A stretch of 64,000 nt of DNA, taken from positions 124,001-188,000 of the forward strand of contig JBAMDO010000024.1 in NCBI GenBank assembly GCA_037074765.1, in the 5' to 3' direction. The notes beneath the pieces are model-generated. The model had not been told where the DNA came from. It saw only the letters and a program-made list of their open reading frames with translations, and made no database searches. A program made the translations under genes and the position numbers. This document shows, one piece after another, positions 13,701 to 26,084 of the stretch. Each line of letters opens with the position of its first letter. Positions within the stretch are counted from its first letter, which is position 1. The DNA is from Mansonella perstans (Eukaryota > Nematoda > Chromadorea > Rhabditida > Onchocercidae).

Positions 13701-16030
13701 TTCTCATTAATTGCAACTTAAATCAAAACTTAAAATATGAATTACCTATAAAATATTAAAATATAATTACATTTTTTATCAATATTTATTATTGCTGGAT
13801 AAAATTTGTGTCCAACATCAATAATTATTTCTGTTGCACGATATAGCCATTGCCAAAGATTATGCCGCAGTTCGGTAGTATTATCCGCAAGACTGATACA
13901 TTTATCCTGCAAAAATTTCATTCATTATTTTAAATAACAAAATTATCTTCACTTTACTGAAATTAAAAAAATTAAATTCAAAATTTTATATTTCTTTTAT
14001 TTAAGTGTTTCTTGTTCAAATTAAAAAATAGCTTAAGTTTGCAAAATGTTAAATGAAAATTTTGCAAAATATCAATTTCAAAACTTATTAAAATTTACAA
14101 AATATGTAATTAAATATTTTTCAAAATTTGAAAAAAAACTAAATTCAAAACTTTACATTTCGTTCAAGGTTTTTTTTTATATTTACTTCTATGTATACAT
14201 ATGAATATATATAATGAAATAATTTATCAGAAAATTTTTTATTTCATATTTTTCCTTCTATTTCATTTTTTCAATTTATTATTTTGAAAAAAGAAACTTA
14301 CCAGCATAAGTTCATTCTTAGTAACTAAAACACTGTCAAGTACCATTTCTGTTAGTAATCTATGCTTAAGTTTAGTTACAGCATTTCGTTCATTGTAATT
14401 CTTAATGTCACCAAACAAATACTCCTCTAATTGTTCAAATTCCTGTTCATTAGCTTTCCGAATCCTAAAATAATTCATATACTTATGTATATATTGAAGT
14501 AGATATAGGTATATATATGCTCTTATATATATCGAAGAATTTTCAATACACATAAATTTTTAAAAATAAAATTTTAATTTCGAAAAAAAAGTTATAGCAA
14601 ACTTTTTTTGTTTACCTTGGATAAAATAACATACATTGTATATGCAATAATTCATCATTATCAAGCGCACGCGCTAAGCTTAATTGTGATTTTACGAAAT
14701 ATTTTAATGCTTCCTTTAAAATACCCCATGGTACTTTTTGCCTATTACTATTCGTTGTGACATTATCGTTGATTTCATTTGATTGATTGAGCTAAAATTT
14801 CAAAAACTTTTTAAAACTTTCCGTCTTTTAATTTTCCTACAAAAAAATGAAAAATGATAATATTAAAGAATATTTTCAATTTTAATTTTATCTATAAAGT
14901 AAAAAAAAAATTTAATATATTCAATTAGTTCATAAAATGTTCTTATAATACGCCATTTTTTGGATTTTTAAAATTTCTAAATTATTATTTATAGCATTTT
15001 ATAAATAACAAAAATGAAAAAAAAATTCAAATATCGTCTAACAAATTGCCCACGGTCCAGCAATCGTGGCCAATAGATGAAATTCAGCAACGATTCGGTC
15101 TGATCATTTGTTATTGCAATTAGGAATTCATGCGATAGCACTACCTATAAATGACACTGTAAGTCAAATTGTAAGTCAAATTGTCATTTATAGTCCATAT
15201 AAGTGATAATGTAAGTCGAATTATCTACATAACTGATACTGTAAGTCAAATTATCTGTTTTTCTGGACTGGTCTTTTTATTTCATTAATTTCAACTAAGA
15301 ATTTACTGTTTTTTCTCATTTTTTTTTTCACCAAGAACGTTTACATGTTGAGATTTGTATAGCTTTCTTATTTTATTTTACGCAGCAAAATTTTTGAAGT
15401 ATAACTTACGTGTTTTATAATTAGTTTATTTTCAATGTTTAATCCAACGTCTATTTGAATTGCATAGCGTGTGGATAATTGACGTCGATCGATCATCGAA
15501 TTTAATGTTACACCCTGTTGAAATAAAAACAAATAACATTGACATTGTAATTATTATATAAAAATTTTATAAATTAGAACAAACAAAAGAGAAACGGAGA
15601 AAAAAACAAAAAAAAAGAAAAAAATAAGTAAAAATATAAGTTTTTCGAAATATTTTTTTCGAAAATTTTCTTTTTGCATTATTTAATTGAATTTGCTAAA
15701 ATTCATCAAATATCTTTACAAACCAATTCGGGAAATATTGCGCATAATGTCCCGTGTTCATATTTGAAATTAGTTCGTTTCACATTTTCACCATATTGCT
15801 CCGATAGTATATTTGTGGTACATTCAGGTGATGCTTGACTTATTACTAATTTTCCATTCAAATTCACCACAACACCATGTTGATCATGATATTTTGTTGC
15901 TGTTGTACCTTCACGTTGAGTTAAAATTAATCGACCAGCTATTTGTCTAAAAATTTGTTAAAATTATCAATCGGCCAAGTAATGATTTCTTAATGTGTCA
16001 TGCAATTTAGACGGTCATAAAATTTTATGC

Positions 16031-16070
<40 letters not shown>

Positions 16071-18203
16071 TATTGTCATTATTATTATTATTATTAACTG
16101 ATAGTAATGATAATGAAGAGAAGTATTGTTAAAAAGTCAAAACAAATCATTGTAAAATGATACCTCTCATTTGAATCACCAGATAATTTGACCAATGTGG
16201 CACGAAAAAATGCTTCAATTACATTTGGATATGATTTATTCGAATTTGGTTCAGCTATCGCACAAACTCTGAACAATTTTTGCAGCATTTGGTTTGCATT
16301 TGCAGATATTAAGAAATTTTTAGAAATTAAAGAAAATTTTGTAGAAAAAAACGCACAATTACCCTACCAAATTACTGTAATAAGATTTACCGTGATACAA
16401 AAATTTTGCTAATATTTTTAAAATTATTTAATAAGCTATTATAATGACAAAGAGAGGATATTAATCAAAATAAATGTTGAAGTGTGGGGAAAAAAAATAA
16501 ACCATACCGTACTCTCATTGTTGGATGTGATGTACGACATTTAACAACATTTCGAGCGCGATGTATCAACGGTGCAAAGTCTAATTCCATAACAAATAGA
16601 CTGTTCTCATCATCGAGATACTTTTCGTAATGTATTTTTGGCCATTCAATTATAATAGATCTAAGAAAAGAGTTTAATACCTTATGTAATGGAATTTTTC
16701 ATTCCCACTGAAAAAAATTGAATTATCTTTCACTTAATCAATTAAATGTAAATTAGCTGGTACTTAATTAATCGCATTATTTATTTCAGTGCGATAAAGC
16801 TGTAATTAATTGAAATGATGAATGCTGCTATAAAGGGAATGGTATTTGCTAACACTATATCGATACAGTAGACTAGATCGTAAATTAATTTAAAAAAAAA
16901 ACAGATTATGACCTTTTCCGTTTTGTCTATCAAAGATTCTGATGCGAATAATTTAAAACAAAGAAAGGATCATAACAGACGACTAATATTTGTAGTTTTT
17001 TTTCCTCACAGTTTTATGAAAATTTCAGGGGAATATGCCAAATAAGTATGGGACATAGCAGGTAAGTTAAATATCTCTCTATCACACACCTCCTATTAGG
17101 CATTTCATGCATTGATCAATGTATACTTTATTTTTTAAAATAATTTACTTACAAGAGAGAAAAAGAAAAATAAAAAAACTTACTCTTGAATGATCTGTTC
17201 GATAAGCGCTAACTGTGCCTGATGTTGCGTATTAGGTAATTGTGCTGTTGCTACAGCACTTAATAACGGTGCAAATCTGAAATATAAAATTAAGAGCTGC
17301 AAGGTCAGCTTGATCATATTAGAGTAAAATTATTATAATTAGCCTCATTTAATGCGATCAGGTAATTATAATGTTAAAAGTTTGAGTGAAGGATCTTCAA
17401 CTGATCCAATCACCAGAATGACTAATTGAATGACTAATTCGAATGACTCCAAAGAAAAATCCCATCCCTCAACAGTTTTGGGAAGTATTTTAAAATTTTT
17501 TTCAAAGTCTTATTTATGGAATAATTTGAAAATCATAGGAATTCTTTGTCATCTTGTTTCATCAGTAATATCTTGGCTACTATACGACAAAAAAAAAAAA
17601 AAATTTTCCTTCAATTTCATCATTATTAACAATTCCTAATATATCTAATCTGAAAATGAAAAATACAAAATTTTTAATTTCTAATCGAAAGACTGATAAA
17701 TTTTTTCAAACCTTGACATTACTTCTAATTCATCCGTTTTACATGGCTGAACCAGCAAACTTGCCCTTCGTTGACAATTTAACCACTGCAAGTTTAATTG
17801 AAGTGCAAAACTGTTCAAATGGCAAATGAAATTGTTAAATTCTTGCAATATCTTCTTAATTCCTTCTTATATATCAGGTCATTTTTCAGCTTCCCAGTTG
17901 AAATAAAATATTTTAAATTTAAATGAACTAAAATAATTAATTTGAATGAATCGATCGAATTTCAAATAGAATTAATATATCATTAATTCAGCAATAATTT
18001 GTGGCTCATTTTTCCTCTTTTTTTCTTAAAAAAATTTATTAAATATTCAACGAAAAGTTTTATCAGACCTTTTGTTTCTCACCCATTAGTGTTGCAAGCT
18101 TCCTTCGAAAATGATATAAGTTTGCAGTATTTTTTTGAGTTATGCTGTCACATGATATGTCATTTGTTCGATTGAAACTACTGCTTGATACGGGCGAATT
18201 CAT
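10575..18203 (-). CDS. STAT-family transcription factor (divergent nematode STAT)
   Basis: STAT proteins are latent cytoplasmic transcription factors that dimerise through an SH2 domain and bind DNA. Seventeen exons join without a stop into 881 residues: 18203-18083, 17865-17712, 17276-17184, 16660-16508, 16268-16164, 15946-15724, 15514-15410, 15144-15043, 14791-14616, 14464-14302, 13906-13771, 13262-13193, 12966-12811, 12255-12061, 11759-11572, 11316-11139 and 10902-10575. Residues 1 to ~130 form a helical coiled-coil region. The DNA-binding region includes QIAGRLILTQREGTT and VVLSHEFL. The linker contains VPWGILKEAL and NLWQWLYRATEII (WQW near 483-485), matching STAT linkers. The SH2 segment reads GTLTKAIYLRFCDENAGY, with the phosphotyrosine-binding Arg near 568. 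The N-terminal protein-interaction domain of vertebrate STATs is absent. The tail is extremely Asp-rich. The start lies five bases after gcattccag, a likely trans-splice acceptor. I could not identify the phosphorylated Tyr or say which C. elegans STAT it matches. Confidence 0.75.
10640..10815. repeat. (ATC)n trinucleotide repeat coding for poly-Asp in STAT
   Basis: A long, slightly interrupted run of atc/tca triplets. On the minus strand in the STAT frame it reads GAT GAT GAT, giving a tract of dozens of aspartates broken by occasional Ser, Asn, His and Gly. In other frames it yields artefactual poly-His, poly-Met and poly-Ile open frames. Confidence 0.9.
16026..16096. repeat. (ATT)n microsatellite in a STAT intron
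   Basis: About twenty tandem att triplets with few interruptions, between the STAT exons at 15946 and 16164. Confidence 0.9.
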
Positions 18204-18496
18204 AAAACCTGGAATGCAAACACTTTTCCACGATGACACCGAAATTTTTTCTCCAATATTTTTGATAAACAAATCTTTAAATAAATGCTTGATATTGACT
18301 TTAGCAGACTTGTCTCATTTTCGAATAACATTTTAAAAATTTCCTATTTTAATTTTTCTTTCATTCACATTACTTATTACTTTTAAAACTTTGATAAAAT
18401 TATTAAGATATGTAATTACAGGATGTATGCTTCAATTTTTCGGCTAATACTGAATAAAACATTATCAACTGATATGTTGTTTTTTTCTGTTCACAG
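18204..18496. promoter_or_regulatory. 5' flank of the STAT gene
   Basis: AT-rich sequence immediately upstream of the STAT start on the minus strand, and therefore expected to hold its promoter and any outron. No recognisable element can be singled out by eye. The frame upstream of the chosen ATG stays open to about 18300, so an alternative longer N-terminus cannot be excluded. Confidence 0.35.
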
Positions 18497-19033
18497 AATT
18501 TAACCTTACTGAACGGGTAAATGATGGTGAAGCAGAGAAATTACTTCGTTTACATTTTGCTGATTCATTATACAACGGTTTCACTATAGCTTATGGTATG
18601 ATGATACAGTGCGAAGGTGATAGATAATGCAGTAAGTAGGTACACTTGAGTAGCATGGTTTGAATGAAATGATAAAAATTCTTGGTGATTTTTATGGTAA
18701 ATTTCATTTCATTAAATAAATTTTTAAATATTTTTTATAAAAGTATAAAAAAAATTTTCTGATCTTCCATAATATTTATTTGTAGCGTAATTTAGAGAAA
18801 TTTATTAATCGCAACTGTAGCAAATTTTTTTTTAATGATCAAATTAAATTAAGTTTGTTTAAAGATTGAGTGCAACATACCGTTTATAATCAAGGCTCTA
18901 TAATCAACTAAAAAAAAATGCAATGAAAGCGACTATGAATGATAGTGATCTGAAGTTGATAAAACGAGAGAAAAAAAACCAGGAAGAAGCAGAAGAAGAG
19001 GCAAGCACTGAAGCTACTCTGATAACGTTTTAA
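18497..19033 (+). other. Two coding-like segments of unknown identity
   Basis: Segment 18497-18595 follows a good 3' splice site (ttctgttcacag), precedes a plausible donor (atg then gtatga), and reads TERVNDGEAEKLLRLHF, then ADSLYNGFTIAYG, without repeats or bias. Segment 18923-19033 is an open frame of 36 residues starting MKATMNDSDLKLIKREKK and ending in a stop, rich in Glu and Lys like a helical tail. The two could be an internal and a terminal exon of a small gene, but I found no phase-compatible junction between them and no family match. They may be exons of an unrecognised gene, remnants, or chance. Confidence 0.25.
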
Positions 19034-22000
19034 CAGTGAACAACATTTATACAATCTATCCTATTTGTAATGCTAGTTGATAGGCTCCATTGAATTTCAT
19101 GAAACAATGATATGATAAGAGATGTTCCATTATGTACATCATATCAGACCAATTTCTTCAGCAAATAGCATATGAATTTTAAAAAAAAACCGTTTTTGTT
19201 TGCTTAATATTTTGATATACTTGCAGCATGAATGAACAAAAAAAAAAAAAAACAGAAACTAAGACAAATTTTTGCTTTGAAAAGCTTCACAGTTAAAATT
19301 TCCCATTAACACAAATGAATCACTGATACTTTTTTTAGGATGAAATTAAAACTGATTGAAATTATCGGAACTATCATTTTAGCTTTTGTAATTTTTAAAA
19401 CAATTTCATACAGCATATAAATTCATGCCGTATTCATACGTAAGAATTCGGTATGCACTGTATGAAGTTTTCGAAAGTTACAAACAACACCATACTTTTT
19501 TTGACAAAGAGAGAGAATTAAAAATAATCGTAATTACCAACAGTATTGTTTTTAACTTTTGTAACTTTCAAAAATAACTTCATACAGTACATAAATTCAT
19601 AGTGTATTTATTTCATCAGAAATTTTTACAGTAACAAACATTTTTATTAGTAATATAAAATTACTATTTCCAATAATATTTTTTTTCTTTTTTCTCTAAT
19701 TTTTTTCCTCTCTTTTATTAAATTGAATATTTTAATGATGTTGAAATATTGTTGTAAATATTGATGTCTAAGAAAAAAAGAAATGTAAGGATCATACATA
19801 TTGTATCTTATCAGAGTTATGTTTCGAACAGAACAGCTAATGAATGATAAGCAAATCACTCTTTTATTTCATCGTTTTTTCTTGTACTTCACTTTGTTCA
19901 TTCCAATCTTCCTTGATGTTTACATACAAAAAAATTTCTTCAATACACAACCTTATCGTCGCTTCACTGCAGTGTGTAATTTAAGACTTTCTATAATACA
20001 TCTACAGTTAAAACTTTTTAATTTCTTCTATAAAATTAAAAATTATCGAATTTTACAGTATTCCTAATATTTTGCTTTATTATTTTAATATCGAATACAT
20101 ATCATCGAAAATTACGTAAACAAACAAAATAACAATTTTATTTTAAATTTATTTTTGAAAAAAAATTTTTGTTTTAATCAATAAAAATTGATTAAATACG
20201 ATGAACTGAACAAAAGATGATTAATACCATTTTACATACATATAAATGATGCAAAATTAACACATATATAACTTTTGCAACTTTCCGAAGCAATTTCATA
20301 TGGTACGAATTTGTACAGTATAAATTTATACAGTATGCAATAAAACATATGAAAAAACAATATTATTTGTTATCATTTGTCAATATTAAAAAATTATTTT
20401 TAATATTATTTTATTTTTATAATTATATGCTTATATACAAATACTGGACAAAACTTTTTTTGCAATTTCAGATTCAATCCTTAATGAATATTAGTATGCA
20501 GTAATATAATAAGTTAAGTAATTAATTTTATTAATTAGCATAATTTTCGAATTTATCTTTATTTCCTGTAGTATTATTTGTTGTTGAATGTTTGCTTCTC
20601 AAATATTAGCCATTCATTTATTGCTTTTTCAATAATGAAAACATGTAAATTTTAACTTATTTTTTTCTTTTTAACTTGTTCCTTTCGAACTAATTAGTGT
20701 AATTAGTTATTAATTGAACTTCCCCAATTTGCTATCGTTGGATTAAGAGATCATTTCCGTGAATGGTAGTGAAGATTATTCTTCAAAGATAGCTATAAAT
20801 TGATTCTTCTTTTCTTTTTTTTTTGTTTACAACTCTTTACAAAAATTTATTTAAACTTAAAAATAACTCATTCGCTCTATTCAATTCAGCTATTATACGG
20901 ATTCGTTTTGTTGAATTTGAATATTTCGGAATGTAAAATTTCGTTTTGGTTGTAAAATTTCGTTTTGGTTCGTTTTAAAAACGCAAATAAAATCTCATCC
21001 CATCATTTTCATCCTCTATCCTTTCCATTATCTATAATTTGAATATTAAGATCAATTCCAAAATAAGAGAAATGAGACTGACCTAATTGTCGGATTAAGT
21101 CCATGTATAGAACGATTGAATGAATGAATGAATTCAAATCGTTTCTGGGTTCGCATTACTCATATCCATGAAAAAGTCCATTATAATTTTTCATTCCCTC
21201 ATTAAAATATTTCTCTTTACCTTTTTACTTCTCGAATGAATTATTTCTTTCGTGGAAGTATCGTTGGATACTTTTATTTGAACAATTTTCCAGTTCTTCC
21301 TTCAATTCATTTCACTTTTGACCATTATTTACAGCCATTTGAATATACCGCAAAATTTTTCCACAATTCAGTATCATTGTTAATTTTGCCATTTTTCCAA
21401 TAATTTGAGTTAACAATGAGAGAGAGAGAGAAGGAAAGCGAAAGATGGAGAAAGAGAGAGACCTAAATTGTTTTTATTTGTTTTTTTTTTTTTTTAATTC
21501 CCTTCAATTCTAAACAATTCATTTAATTCTTCGGTTATTCAAATAAAGTACATTGAAATTTCAGAAATTAATTTCACTTATTTGATATAATTTTATTTTC
21601 CCATTGCACGTAATTCTATTTTTATTTTTTAAGTCTTTTTTTCTTCAACATTGTAAAATTTAAGGCAATTAAAAAGAAATATCTTTACGCTTGACTAATT
21701 TATAGCTATATCATTTAGGATACATAATTGCTAAATGCTTCTGTACCTCAATTAGATGAGAGAGTTAGAAAGTCAATTCATGTTGTCACATACAATTACA
21801 AATAAAAATTTTTGTATAATTTAATTATCCAATAAATATTTAACAGTTTAATTATTTCTGATAGCCCAGTTTTTTTTGCTTTCAAAAAAGTTAAATCATA
21901 ATAGCTATATAATGAGCTTAATTAAACAAGCTATGAAATTATCTCATATGATATTTGATTTTTTCTTCTCTAGAAAAAAATGAGAAAATTCTTGATTTGA

Positions 22001-22700
22001 AAAAAAACTATCGATGTAACCATCAATCTGTTAAGTTTTAAAATCATGAAACTTAAAGTATGATACTGCATACATATTAATAGTATTATCATTTGGATTC
22101 ATCATCCATTCCTGGAATTCGCAAGAAAAAAAGTGAATGTCGCATGGATTCTGTCGCACGCTGCAAGAATTTTGATAAATAAATTAAATTGCTAATTAAT
22201 GAGTGACAAAATGAATGAGAGAGAGAAAGTTTAAAAATGACAAATGATTTCTATTACTCTTCAATCTTATCAGTAAAATAACAAGTTTTTTTCTTTTGAA
22301 TGATGATAATATTGGATGTTATTAAGAGATAACTTAAATATAATAAAATAAATATTGCGTCAAATTCTAACTTTTTTTTTCAAAGTTTTATTTAATTAAA
22401 AAAATTATCCATACGTTATTCATTTTCTTTTTTTCTTTTTTCCTATTCTTCTTTTAAAATCCAGTCAAATATTTATACAAAACTAAAAGTAGTCTACATT
22501 ATAGAATTTTTCGAAACGATAAATTGTGTGCAGTTATGTTAGAGTTTAATTTGTACTTTATGGTATATACATGCTGTTGTATTGTTTGCATTGTTTTTAT
22601 GACAATGATGAATACTTTTTTTAGATTGAAATTAATATCAAAGATTAATAAAAGTGACAAAAATCGGTAACTTAATATTCCTGGATACGAGCGATATGTT
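19034..22700. other. Large AT-rich intergenic region without recognisable genes
   Basis: I see no supported gene here. Short dispersed repeats occur around 19395-19460, 19560-19610 and 20285-20345 (variants of acttcatacagtacataaat), some in opposite orientation. A GA-rich stretch lies at 21418-21465. Reading frames in this region are short, unbalanced in composition and broken by poly-T. Confidence 0.5.
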
Positions 22701-25079
22701 ATGGAAGGAATTCAAAAAGGCATTTTAATCATTTTATTATTTATACAACTAATTTTTCACTCTATTCCATGTTGCTGTCATAAAACAATACCATTATGGC
22801 ATTGTGTTCCAACTTGCTTTCAAGGTTTGTTGAATTCATTCAAGTAAAATATGTCAAATAAAAAGTAAAGGTTAAAATTCAAGTAATTTGTGGAAATAAG
22901 GTGTAATGAAGAAACGAAAAAAAGTAAGCTAAGAAATGAAGTAATTATTATTAGATAAATCAAAAGAAGTAATGCGAATAAAATAAGGGAAGGGGGCCTA
23001 GGCTTAGACAAATAGTTTGCCTGTCACTTTGAAAAAGTAAAATTTTTATACTTTAAAATAAAAAAAAACAAAATAAATAAATAAATGAATTTAATAATTT
23101 CAGTTCCAGTGGCAACAATGGATAGTGAAAGCGAAGCACAAAAACGAATTGAGATGCAAGCACAGAAACGATACCTTTCAGGTAATAGTTATCGAAAGCA
23201 TTTCAATTCACCAGATCAATCCAGTGATGTAAATTTACCACTACCACAACAACAACAACAACAACAATATGAACAAAACGAATTACTGCAATCTGATCAG
23301 CACAACAACGATGAACAACCAATCTTATATATTGCTGAAAGTTAGATTTTAAAAAATTTGTTGATCGAAAATATAATTTAAAATGCTTTTTAAAACAATC
23401 AGATCTTCAAATAATTAGCAATTTGCTTATTTTACCCAAAACAGTATTGATAAACAAAAAGAAAAAAAAATAAGTCAGTGGGAAATCATCAATATCAGAA
23501 ATCACTCCATTACATAACTAATTATCAGAAATCATTCCATATATAACTGATTAGAAATCATCCCAGTATATAACATACAATATCGCTGAAAGTTAGACTT
23601 CATCAAATTTTGATTAAATCTTCATTAATGATGATGATAATCCGTATTGATATTTTATTAAAACTGAATGTTTGCCAGATACAATATCGGAAATGAAAAC
23701 TGATAAAAATGTTTCGAATTAATTTAATTGCATGTGAGCTTGTGATGATATTTCAATTGCTTCAGAATAATTAATTAACTGTTATAAATACCAGAATTGA
23801 GGTTTTCATTCGAAATTAATAATTGAAAAATAATTTAAGCAACACCATATCCATATTATGAAGAGCTATTTGGTGCAAAAAAAATGATACCGAAACAGAT
23901 GTATGATCAATATTATAAGAATTATTTACCGGAAGCACTGGGTGCTATATTGAATGGTACAATCTCGATGCAACAATCACCAATTTCAGAAAATGACGAA
24001 AGTAATTCCAGTTTGAACTTTTACCTTTTAAATTTACAAAACTTTAAACCAAAAATTTCTTCGTCCAAAATTTACTAAAGTTAACATTTTATGATTCATT
24101 TAAAATTATTCAATTAGAAAAAAAGTTTTAGAACAAACATCATTTGGTATAATGAAACGACAGAAAATGACCGAGAATACAGTAAGTTACGAATATCTTT
24201 TAATCAATTTGATTATTTTAATCTAAGAAATTTGGATTCTTTTAATTCCAGTACTGCAAATGATAATTCATCTCTATGTAATTGAAATTTAAGTGTTATT
24301 CAAAATTTGAAATTAATTCAAATTTCGAAACAATAAAAATCAAACAGAATTAATGTTGTCGAAGTTTTTCAGCTCGGACGAAATTATTCTACAAAACGGT
24401 CTATATTTCCATCTACTGTATGCAGTAGCAGCAGACTTCGAAACATTATATTTGAGGTAAGCACAAATTACATTATTTCAACATTTGAATTTATTCATTT
24501 ATTTTTCTAAACCATAATCGTTTTATCGCGGTGCACTGATAGCACTGGTGTGTATCGGGGTAGAAATGTAAATGTACAGGGTGATGTACTTGTCAATGTA
24601 ATGTACCTGTAAATGGTGTACTGGAGTTTGAATGTAAAAATGTACAGATAGTAACGATAGTACCTGTAAATGATGTAAACTTTCAATTAGTGTATTGCAT
24701 TGTAGGAAGAAAATCACAAATGCTAAAATTTTAAACAAAAAGAAAAATTCACGTACGTGACAAATTAGCGTGTTTTTGTTTGTTGTTATTTGTTGTTCCT
24801 GTCAGTTTCAATATAATTGCATCATCAGTTAATTAAGTTTAAACAATAGGAATAATCCTGAAAAAACGGTGCTATATTTGGAAATTATAAATTTATTTAC
24901 AGGCAATAGAAGATGACATAATAGAATCGAAACGTTGCATAATGAAAGCAACTGAAAAAGCTTATCAGGGAATGAAATTTGACGTGATTTGCGTGAAAGG
25001 TAGTTTCAGCTATACCATTCATGCAAAGAAATATTGTGAAGTTACCAAAAATGATATTACCTGTTGTGTTTTCCGATAA
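22701..25079 (+). CDS. grl: Secreted ground-like (GRL) domain protein
   Basis: Ground-like proteins are nematode-specific, hedgehog-related secreted proteins associated with cuticle and epithelial surfaces. Six exons (22701-22824, 23104-23340, 23840-24001, 24132-24181, 24373-24456, 24903-25079) give 277 residues. The start MEGIQKGILIILLFIQL is a clear signal peptide, followed by a Cys-rich stretch (PCCCHKTIPLWHCVPTC). The middle is polar and contains seven consecutive Gln. The last two exons carry the ground-like domain: CSSSRLRNIIFEAIEDD, then FDVICVKGSFSYTI, then KKYCEVTKNDITCCVF, with the characteristic FDVIC, FSY, YC and TC positions. The phases agree at all five junctions. A tandem block of gtaaatg/gtacctg units lies in the intron near 24540-24680. 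The domain call is strong; the exact paralogue is unknown. Confidence 0.85.
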
Positions 25080-26084
25080 AAATATTCAAATTATAACTGC
25101 GTCTATCTGTGTACATATTTCGTATCGCGTGGAGCAGCTCACGTATTCTATAGACGTTGTTGAGCAGCATGCTTTATCATTGCTTTATCATTCGTGTCAC
25201 GTGGAGTAGAATGCTTTATCATTATCATTTGTAAACTGACGAATTCAACGAACGATGAGCAAAACTACTTGAAACGTGTACCATTTAATCTTTTAAGCGT
25301 GAGCCCTCGTAAAACGTGACGTTTACGTTACTTTGAGCAGAATGAACCAAATAACATCATATTTTACAAACAATATAATGCAAATGAACAGAATAATTAG
25401 TGTGGAGTATTTTTTACTGTGATAAAACTTTCAAGTTCCAAAATAATCAAATGATATTACATTGGCTTAAATGTTTTCAAACTTGTCACTGAAATGTAGT
25501 TATCATACTTATACATACCAGCTCACAGTTTATTTCCCGGGTACTCTTGATTAAATTTATATGCTAGAGATTGAAAAACGGAGAAATATCATGGAAAGTC
25601 TGGAGACAATACAGTCATTGCGAGTAAAGAACAGAATTGAAGTAAATTGAAGAGAGAACAGAAATGATGGGTAATAGCGAAAAGATAATAGCATAGTAGA
25701 TTGAGAAAGTACTATGGAGGCACGATATATAATTGGAGTAATGTTTGAAAAGATGATTTGATTAAGAAAAGGAGAGAAAAAAAGAATAGTGATCAAGAAT
25801 ACTGGGTTTGTTTAGAGAAGGAGAGAAGAAAAGAAGGAAGAGTTGTTTTTCCTTCTTCTTGTCCGGTTTAAATGTTTATTTACAAATTAGTAATAATTTA
25901 AGGGAGAAATTAGTAGTTCGGAAATTTCATTCCGGTTTATGCATATTTTCTTACATTAAAATTCAGTTTTCAGGAGTATATTTCCTGAAAATGTAACAAA
26001 TTGTTGGCAATGAAATTCAGTTTTCAGGAATATATTTCCAATTACAATGAGAATTATCATGGTAAATGAAATTGCTTCATCAAA
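25080..26084. other. Intergenic region between GRL and FAN1, with a short direct repeat
   Basis: No gene is apparent. At 25960-25995 and 26012-26045 there are two copies of a unit containing aattcagttttcagga. Each contains a 3'-splice-like ttttcag, and the second lies about 55 bases before the FAN1 start, so it could serve as a trans-splice acceptor or 5' UTR splice site. Confidence 0.4.
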
